Source of the DNA: Thiorhodovibrio winogradskyi
Lineage (GTDB): Bacteria; Pseudomonadota; Gammaproteobacteria; Chromatiales; Chromatiaceae
Direction: 5' to 3'
DNA: 64,000 nt
Assembly: GCF_036208045.1 (NCBI RefSeq)
Contig: NZ_CP121472.1
Span: forward strand, 558,001 to 622,000
In this document: positions 58,947 to 64,000 of the stretch, piece after piece
Layout of the letters: every line of letters begins with the position of its first letter
Position numbering within the stretch: the first letter of the stretch is position 1
The notes under the pieces: generated by a model
What the model was told of the DNA's origin: nothing
The model's database searches: none
The model's input: the letters and a program-made list of their open reading frames with translations, nothing else
Translations under genes and position numbers: made by a program

Positions 58947-59582
58947 GTGATCACTGTTGTCGGATCTTTGAAAGGCGGTTCAGGCAAAAGCACACTCACC
59001 TTCAATCTGGGCGTGTGGCTGGCGATGGCCGAGGTCGATGTGCAATTGATCGACGCCGACCCCCAGGCCACCCTGACCGACGTGAATCAGGTGCGGGTCG
59101 AGGAAGGTTTCAAACCCGTGCTCAAGGTGCGCGATCAAAGTGCTTTGACGACGGAAAGCCTGGGTGAAACCGCCGAGACGCTGATTGATATCGGCACCTC
59201 GGACATGGACGCGCTGCGCCTGGCCTTATCCCTGTGTGATCGGGTGCTGGTACCGGTGCCGCCGTCGCAGGCCGATATTTGGTCCACTCAGCGCTTTGTG
59301 CGGCTGGTCGAATCCGTGGAACGTGATCGCTCGGGGCCCGATATTCTCGGCTTCATCAATCGCGGCGATACCCATCACGCGGTGCGGGAAACTGACGAAG
59401 CCGCGGCCGCGCTGGTGTCGCTAAATGGGGTGCGTTTTGTGCGTAGCCGCCTGTCGCTGCGAACCGTGTTTCGGCGCTCCTTCAGCGAGGGGTTGGCGGC
59501 CTTTGAACTCGATTCGCGCGGTAAAGCCGCGCGGGAATTCAACGCACTGGCGGCCGCGCTCTATCCGCATTTGCTGCGTTAG
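58947..59582 (+). CDS. Orphan ParA/MinD-family ATPase
   Basis: 211 residues, the short form of the family, without a DNA-binding N-terminal extension. The deviant Walker A motif KGGSGKST (residues 9-16) includes the signature Lys9. Motif A' is LIDADPQATLTD, and DIGTSDMDALRLAL follows. The GTG at 58947 has AAGGAG seven bases upstream. No parB or parS-like repeats were seen nearby, so it is probably not chromosome-partition ParA. Small ParA proteins often position protein complexes. The next gene on the strand encodes a membrane protein with a heptad region. Confidence 0.88.
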   Translation: MITVVGSLKGGSGKSTLTFNLGVWLAMAEVDVQLIDADPQATLTDVNQVRVEEGFKPVLKVRDQSALTTESLGETAETLIDIGTSDMDALRLALSLCDRVLVPVPPSQADIWSTQRFVRLVESVERDRSGPDILGFINRGDTHHAVRETDEAAAALVSLNGVRFVRSRLSLRTVFRRSFSEGLAAFELDSRGKAAREFNALAAALYPHLLR

Positions 59583-59661
59583 TTGTGGCGCGGCGGGCCT
59601 GGCGCGGTCCTGTTGTAACTGGCTTTAATCGGCTGCTTTAATCGGCATCTGGACTAAACCA

Positions 59662-59682
59662 GCCCTGGGTACCACCCAGGGC
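59662..59682 (+). promoter_or_regulatory. Perfect hairpin between the ParA gene and the membrane-protein gene
   Basis: GCCCTGGGT-ACC-ACCCAGGGC. No T tract follows, so it is not a standard terminator. It may stabilise or regulate the transcript. Confidence 0.4.
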
Positions 59683-59757
59683 CGGATTGGCCGGGAGCCA
59701 AGGGGTTGTTTCACCCGGACGCGCACCGGCCCGCCAAGCGGCTCAGGGAGTATGGTA

Positions 59758-60333
59758 ATGATGACAGATGAGCACAAACACACTGGGGAGAAGTCGAGTT
59801 CAGCCTCCCATGCATCCGCCGATGCCGAGGAGGGATATGACGAGCGCGTAGACGGCGTGCAAAGCCCCGCTGAACAAAGCCGGGATGTCCGGGCCAATGC
59901 CTTTGCGGTTGATCGATTGTCGCAGGCGTTTGAGACCAGTGCTCGACGTTGGGAGTTGATCGTCTACCCGTCGCTCTTTGCCTTCATCATTCTGGCGGCC
60001 TATGGTTTTTATCTGGTGTTCAGTCTGGCCAAGGACGTGCACTATCTCGCCATTAGCGTCGACTCCAACATGACGGTGATGGCAAGTAACATGCAGTCCA
60101 TCTCCGATAACATGGTGCAGATGAGCAATGACATGCGCGGCATCACCGCTTCGGTCGATGGTATGGAGGTCCACGTACGCACTCTGGAGCCCATGTTGTC
60201 CAACATGCAGAGCATGAACGAGTCCATCCGATCCATGACCTTTACCACGGCGGTCATGCGTGACGACCTCGGAGGGATGAACCGCAGCATTGGCCGGCCA
60301 ATGAACTTCATGAACGGGATGATGCCCTGGTAA
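59758..60333 (+). CDS. Single-span membrane protein with a Met-rich heptad region
   Basis: 191 residues from the ATG at 59758, which is seven bases from GGGAG; an upstream ATG at 59752 is too close to it. The first 60 or so residues are polar and acidic. A membrane helix follows (LIVYPSLFAFIILAAYGFYLVF), preceded by RR, so the N-terminus is probably cytoplasmic. The periplasmic part repeats a seven-residue pattern (SNMTVMA, SNMQSIS, DNMVQMS, NDMRGIT) with Met/Ile at core positions, predicting a coiled coil. It ends GRPMNFMNGMMPW. Not assigned to a known family. It lies 175 bp after the ParA gene. Confidence 0.78.
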   Translation: MMTDEHKHTGEKSSSASHASADAEEGYDERVDGVQSPAEQSRDVRANAFAVDRLSQAFETSARRWELIVYPSLFAFIILAAYGFYLVFSLAKDVHYLAISVDSNMTVMASNMQSISDNMVQMSNDMRGITASVDGMEVHVRTLEPMLSNMQSMNESIRSMTFTTAVMRDDLGGMNRSIGRPMNFMNGMMPW

Positions 60334-60458
60334 TCCAGGTTCCTTGTGCCAGTCTTGGCCAGATCTTGACTTGAGCTCGGTGGGGGGAGCCGCGGCCCGT
60401 GGTGTCCTGGCCAAGATGACGGGATGGTCTGGGTTAGTTCGCGCTTTGGGTTGTGAAA

Positions 60459-61391
60459 ATGCCTGATTCTGTGTCCGATATCCGCCTGGTGGTGGCCATC
60501 TCTTCACGGGCACTGTTCGATCTGGCAGAATCCCATCGGGTGTTCGAGAATCAGGGCATTGAGGCCTACCATGCCTATCAGGTGGCGCATGAGGGCGATG
60601 TGCTTGAACCTGGCGTTGCTTTCGCGCTGGTCAAAAAGCTCCTGGCCCTGAATGAGCGGCTCGGCGAACGCGGCCAGGTGGATGTCATTCTGCTCTCGCG
60701 CAATAGCTCCGACACTGGGCTGCGGGTGTTTAATTCCATTCATCACTATGGACTCGACATCGCGCGGGCCGCCTTCACCAGCGGTGAGAGCCCTTATCGC
60801 TATGTGTCTGCCTTTGGCGCGCATCTTTTTCTTTCGGTCGACCCGAGTGACGTACGCCAGGCGCTGATGGCAGGCTGCGCGGCCGCCACCATCTGGGCCA
60901 GTCCGCCTTTTGCCAAGACGCGCGATGACGAGCAGTTGCGTATTGCCTTCGATGGCGATGCGGTGCTCTTCTCCGATGAATCAGAGCGGATTTTCCGCCG
61001 CGATGGGCTGGCTGCATTTAACGCCAATGAGGTCGCGGCCGCGCGCGAGCCGCTGTCGGATGGCCCGTTTAAAGGCTTTCTGTTGGCGCTGCAACGCATT
61101 CAAAGCATCTTTCCGGCGGACGAATCACCTCTGCGTACAGCCTTGATCACCTCGCGCGGCGCGCCCTCGCACGAGCGGGTGATCCGCACCCTGCGTGCTT
61201 GGGATATCCGTATCGACGAGGCGCTTTTTCTCAGCGGGCTCGGCAAGGGTCGCTTTCTAAAGGCCTTTGACGCGGATATTTTCTTTGACGATCAGGAGAC
61301 CCATTGCCAGGACGCCAGCACCCTGGTGGCGACCGGGCATGTGCCTTTGGGGGTAGCGAACCCAGGTTGCTCGGAGTCGTCAGTCATTTAG
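60459..61391 (+). CDS. 5'-nucleotidase (NT5C1-like, PF06189 type)
   Basis: 310 residues. Matches the family related to vertebrate cytosolic 5'-nucleotidase 1, with VVAISSRALFDL at the start, the LSRNSSDTGLRVFNSI block, and an HAD-type acidic motif AFDGDAVLFSDESE. The later ALFLSGLGKGRFLKAFDADIFFDDQ supplies the distal acidic cluster. It probably removes phosphate from AMP or IMP; the exact substrate is uncertain. A GTG two codons upstream is an alternative start. The 3' end overlaps the convergent EAL gene by 12 bp. Confidence 0.87.
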   Translation: MPDSVSDIRLVVAISSRALFDLAESHRVFENQGIEAYHAYQVAHEGDVLEPGVAFALVKKLLALNERLGERGQVDVILLSRNSSDTGLRVFNSIHHYGLDIARAAFTSGESPYRYVSAFGAHLFLSVDPSDVRQALMAGCAAATIWASPPFAKTRDDEQLRIAFDGDAVLFSDESERIFRRDGLAAFNANEVAAAREPLSDGPFKGFLLALQRIQSIFPADESPLRTALITSRGAPSHERVIRTLRAWDIRIDEALFLSGLGKGRFLKAFDADIFFDDQETHCQDASTLVATGHVPLGVANPGCSESSVI

Positions 61392-63167
61392 GTCAAGGGC
61401 GGATGACGGGCGGCCAAGGACTTTGCCCTGGACATAGTCGGCACCTGCACTCCAGATGGCAGCGAGCGTGCGCTCATCCTCGATGCAGCCGGCAATACTT
61501 CGAATGCTCTTTGACTGGGCGGCGGCGAGCAGGTGCTTGACGTGGCCATTCTTGAGCTGATCGGTGCTGAGATTCTCGGTCAGGGCAGGTGCAAGACGCG
61601 CAAAATCCAGTGGGAACTCGTTGAACAGGAGTTCGGAGTCGGGATTCTGGCCGAAGTTTGATACCACGACCTTGCTTTTCACCTGTCTGAGCCCAGAGGC
61701 CAGGCCATAGGCAGTGTCGCCCAGCGTGCGGATGTCCTGCTCGTGAATCTGAAAACTGACCCAGTTGCCGCGAATGCTGTTTTGGCGCAGCTGGTCGCAG
61801 ATCCAGATCAACAAGTCCGGATCTTGCAGCAGTACCGCGGACAAGCTGAGCAGGAAATGCGCGCGTTGCCCGGCCTGCCGTCTGTCACTCAGCGCGCGCA
61901 GGGCATGCTGAATCACCCAGCGGTCGACATCGGGCAGGCGGCCGGAACGCGCGGCTGGCTCGAGCAGATTATCGGCCGCGTGAAAAGTGCGGTTGTCATC
62001 AAGCAGGCGCAGCAGCACGCTGTATCTTTCCTGGCTGTCCCCGCGTAGGCTGACGATGGGTTGGTAAGCCAGTTTGAAGCCGTCGTTGTCCAGCGCGCGC
62101 TCAATTTGCTCAATCAGTTCCTCATCGCTGGGTTCGCGACCGGAGAGCGCATGGGGTTGTTCGCTAAGATCCGGAAGCGGATCCTCGCTGGTTGCAAGGG
62201 TTAGCGGCGGGAGCTTGGCCTCTTTGGCGTCATTCAGCGGGAGGTCGGGGAGCGGCTCGGAGGACACTTGCAACGCGAGCTGCTGTTCCATTGCCTGTTC
62301 TTGGGGTGCCTGTTCTTGGGGTGCCTGTTCTTGGGGTGCCTGTTCTTGAGGTGCTTGTTCTTGGGGGGCTTGTTCACCGGGGCTGGAGGTTGCTGGAGCG
62401 GGTCGCAGTTGTCCGCCGCTTGGTTTCAGGGTGAGATCAAGCTCTGGGGCTGCTGTTTGGTCTTGTGGTCGATCTGGTGGTTGCTTGGGTAGCTCATCCG
62501 GCGGCTGGTTTGGCGCTTGACCTTCAGCTGCCACTGGCGGCGTGTTTTGGTCTGCCCTCAGACCGGTGATGAGCGGACCCAGCGCCTCGCGATACTCGGG
62601 GGGGAGCAAATCCATCAGGCTGCTTTGAGGCGAACCGCTGTTGTCCACCGGTCCGGTCAGGGAGCGCAGGGCTGCTTGGGGATCAAGGCGCTGGCCCGAC
62701 TGCAGACCCTCGCCGCCGGCTTTCAGCAGTGCCTGGAGGTGGCGTTCGCTGCGCTTGAGGCGCTCATGCAGTATTTTAGCTTGCTGGGCGGATGTCCAGA
62801 GTTTCCATTCGCGCTGCACGGCCCGGACCAAGGCGTCTTCGTCACCAGGCGTCAGCAGCCCATGGGCGCCGGCGCGCAGCAGATGCAGGGCATTGGCGTC
62901 CTGGTCGCCTGGGGGAGCGAGGACGATGAGCGGGATGCGCCGGTCGATATCCACATAGGCCGAGGCAATTTCCTGAGCCGAAACCGACTCGCCGATGCAG
63001 GCGAGGATCAGATCGATGTGGTTAGTGCGTACAAGGCTCTTGGGATTTACGGAGAAGGCACCGCGCACGGGCAATCGGGCGCGCTTCAGAACAGCGAGCA
63101 CCGCTTCCGCGTCAGCCGCCGCGGCGGCGAGAATCAGGAGCTGAAAGTGATTTACCGGATTGGCCAT
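61380..63167 (-). CDS. Degenerate EAL-domain protein with pseudo-receiver and QEQAP repeats
   Basis: 595 residues. Residues 8-125 look like a receiver fold, but the phospho-acceptor position (HIDLILACIGE) has lost its Asp. A disordered Gln/Pro-rich linker includes five 15-bp DNA repeats (62296-62370) that encode EQAPQ units. The C-terminal EAL domain (about 350-590) starts YQPIVSLRG, but its signature is SVL at 383-385 instead of EAL, and other metal ligands are not evident. It is probably catalytically dead and may act as a c-di-GMP receptor or scaffold, as FimX does with its degenerate EAL. Confidence 0.82.
   Translation of the reverse strand: MANPVNHFQLLILAAAAADAEAVLAVLKRARLPVRGAFSVNPKSLVRTNHIDLILACIGESVSAQEIASAYVDIDRRIPLIVLAPPGDQDANALHLLRAGAHGLLTPGDEDALVRAVQREWKLWTSAQQAKILHERLKRSERHLQALLKAGGEGLQSGQRLDPQAALRSLTGPVDNSGSPQSSLMDLLPPEYREALGPLITGLRADQNTPPVAAEGQAPNQPPDELPKQPPDRPQDQTAAPELDLTLKPSGGQLRPAPATSSPGEQAPQEQAPQEQAPQEQAPQEQAPQEQAMEQQLALQVSSEPLPDLPLNDAKEAKLPPLTLATSEDPLPDLSEQPHALSGREPSDEELIEQIERALDNDGFKLAYQPIVSLRGDSQERYSVLLRLLDDNRTFHAADNLLEPAARSGRLPDVDRWVIQHALRALSDRRQAGQRAHFLLSLSAVLLQDPDLLIWICDQLRQNSIRGNWVSFQIHEQDIRTLGDTAYGLASGLRQVKSKVVVSNFGQNPDSELLFNEFPLDFARLAPALTENLSTDQLKNGHVKHLLAAAQSKSIRSIAGCIEDERTLAAIWSAGADYVQGKVLGRPSSALDLND
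62296..62370. repeat. Coding 15-bp tandem repeat, 5 units
   Basis: TGTTCTTGGGGTGCC three times exactly, then two variant units, on the + strand. Translated on the - strand they give the EQAPQ array in the EAL-protein linker. Copy number could vary by slippage without a frameshift. Confidence 0.9.
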
Positions 63168-63341
63168 CTAGCAAGTTGTGCCTTTCCAAAAACGCGCCGC
63201 CCACTAGCGCCTGTCTGTTGCATGATCCGGTGAGTGGCGCGCCGGGTTGCCGATCTGCATGGGACATTGCGGTCGTCGGCTGAGCGCCACTCAGGCCGGA
63301 TGCGCGTCACGACAGTCGATGTTTACATTCGGGGTGCCATG

Positions 63342-64000
63342 TTATACCCGCGCCCGGCTGTGCGCGACTCTCTTTCGCGCGTTGGGTCCATCGCCTTGCT
63401 CCCGAGATTCTTCCTGAGCTTGATCAAGCGGCGTTTTGCTATTGGCCCCCAGTTGCTCGATGACCACCCTCGGCATCAGATAGCCGGACATTTGGGCGCG
63501 CAACTCTTTCGCGATCTTGACACAGCTTGTCAGGGGCAGGGCGAAATGCGCGCTGCCGGTAACCTGGTCGAGCAGGTGGAGATAATAGGGCATGACGCCT
63601 AGCGCAAAGAGCCGCTCGCTCAGATCGCGGAGAATTTCCGGCGAGTCATTCACCCCGCGTAGCAGCACGCTTTGGTTCAATAGGGTGATGCCCGCGCGCT
63701 GCAGCCGGGCCAGCGCGGTGGCGGCTGCCTCGCCAAGCTCGCGCGGGTGATTGGTTTGGGTGACCAGCACGCATGGGAGCCGGCCGCCACCGAGTAGCCG
63801 GCACAGCGTCGCGTCAATCCGGCTTGGCAGCGTGGTTGGAATGCGGGTATGCAAACGGATCCGTTTCAGATGTCCGATACTCTCCAGGGCGCCGAGCAGC
63901 CAGCCTAGGCTGCGATCATTGAGTAGCAAGGGATCGCCGCCGCTGAGAATGACTTCACTGAGATCCGGTCGCGCGGCAATGGCCGCCAGCGCTCGCGTGG
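63342..64000 (-). CDS. epmB: EF-P (R)-beta-lysylation protein EpmB (5' partial)
   Basis: Radical SAM, PLP-dependent lysine 2,3-aminomutase that prepares beta-lysine for elongation factor P. The frame continues past the window end through SEVILSGGDPLLLNDRSLG, a hallmark of the KamA/EpmB family. Then come IRLHTRIPTTLPSRID, LVTQTNHPRELG, NQSVLLRGVNDSPEIL and PYYLHLLDQVTGSAHF. The C-terminus ends GYLMPRVV plus about 45 variable residues. The radical SAM cysteines lie outside the window. Confidence 0.93.
   Translation of the reverse strand, partial: TRALAAIAARPDLSEVILSGGDPLLLNDRSLGWLLGALESIGHLKRIRLHTRIPTTLPSRIDATLCRLLGGGRLPCVLVTQTNHPRELGEAAATALARLQRAGITLLNQSVLLRGVNDSPEILRDLSERLFALGVMPYYLHLLDQVTGSAHFALPLTSCVKIAKELRAQMSGYLMPRVVIEQLGANSKTPLDQAQEESREQGDGPNARKRVAHSRARV

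Noticed and set aside
58947-59582. Chromosome partition locus or origin near the ParA gene
   Set aside because: No ParB, no parS-like palindromes, no gidA/gidB, dnaA or DnaA-box cluster nearby.
62284-62372. CRISPR-like array at the 15-bp repeats
   Set aside because: Units are short, directly adjacent without spacers, and encode EQAPQ in frame; no cas genes are present. No CRISPR array was seen anywhere in the window.
63234-63602. 122-codon + strand frame at the window end
   Set aside because: Antisense to epmB, whose frame continues with clear family motifs.

Overview
The window looks like a chromosomal segment of a fairly GC-rich gammaproteobacterium, most likely in the Chromatiales / Chromatiaceae (purple sulfur bacteria or close relatives). 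This is inferred from the order tig-clpP-clpX-lon-hupB-ppiD, the secD-secF pair behind yajC, a bacterial sucrose-phosphate synthase (sucrose is a known compatible solute in that group), and the PrmB, DUF1249 and EpmB genes. No photosynthesis or sulfur-oxidation gene is present, so family-level placement is tentative.

Layout. 0-3.3 kb: Sec accessory genes (yajC partial, secD, secF). 3.3-9.5 kb: a DamX-like ATPase/SPOR protein, a PilZ protein, a GspE/PilB-family ATPase and a solitary lptF. 9.6-11.3 kb: a HisH-HisF fusion with the long form of HisF known from fungal and plant enzymes. 11.3-16.4 kb: a second PilZ protein, initiator tRNA-Met, a large hybrid histidine kinase and a secreted serine hydrolase. 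16.7-21.7 kb: adk, a thioredoxin, DUF1249, an IscR-type regulator without isc genes, prmB and hemN. 21.9-31.7 kb: the proteostasis block tig-clpP-clpX-lon-hupB-ppiD with two tRNA genes inserted. 31.8-44.3 kb: fabI, a four-gene peptide-type ABC importer, a small unknown gene, sucrose-phosphate synthase and a sodium/solute symporter. 44.4-49.35 kb: a decayed accessory island with two broken insertion sequences (IS4 and IS3 families, 7 bp apart), a broken Rpn-type nuclease gene, a Phd antitoxin with a frameshifted VapC toxin, and a remnant of an AAA/PD-(D/E)XK gene. 49.35-64 kb: nadA, a dynamin-like GTPase, an efflux-type operon (adaptor, RND pump with a histone H1-like basic tail, small secreted protein), a ParA-like ATPase, a membrane protein with a methionine-rich heptad region, a 5'-nucleotidase, a degenerate EAL protein and partial epmB.

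Two things run through the whole window. First, an ~80 bp element made of two adjacent palindromes occurs three times between genes (16.4, 21.7 and 44.3 kb). Second, short tandem duplications with periods of 7-18 bp are common both between and inside genes; they lengthen disordered linkers in several proteins. The strongest leads for unusual biology are the adaptor/RND/secreted-protein operon, the neighbouring ParA plus Met-heptad membrane protein, and the eukaryote-like HisHF fusion.
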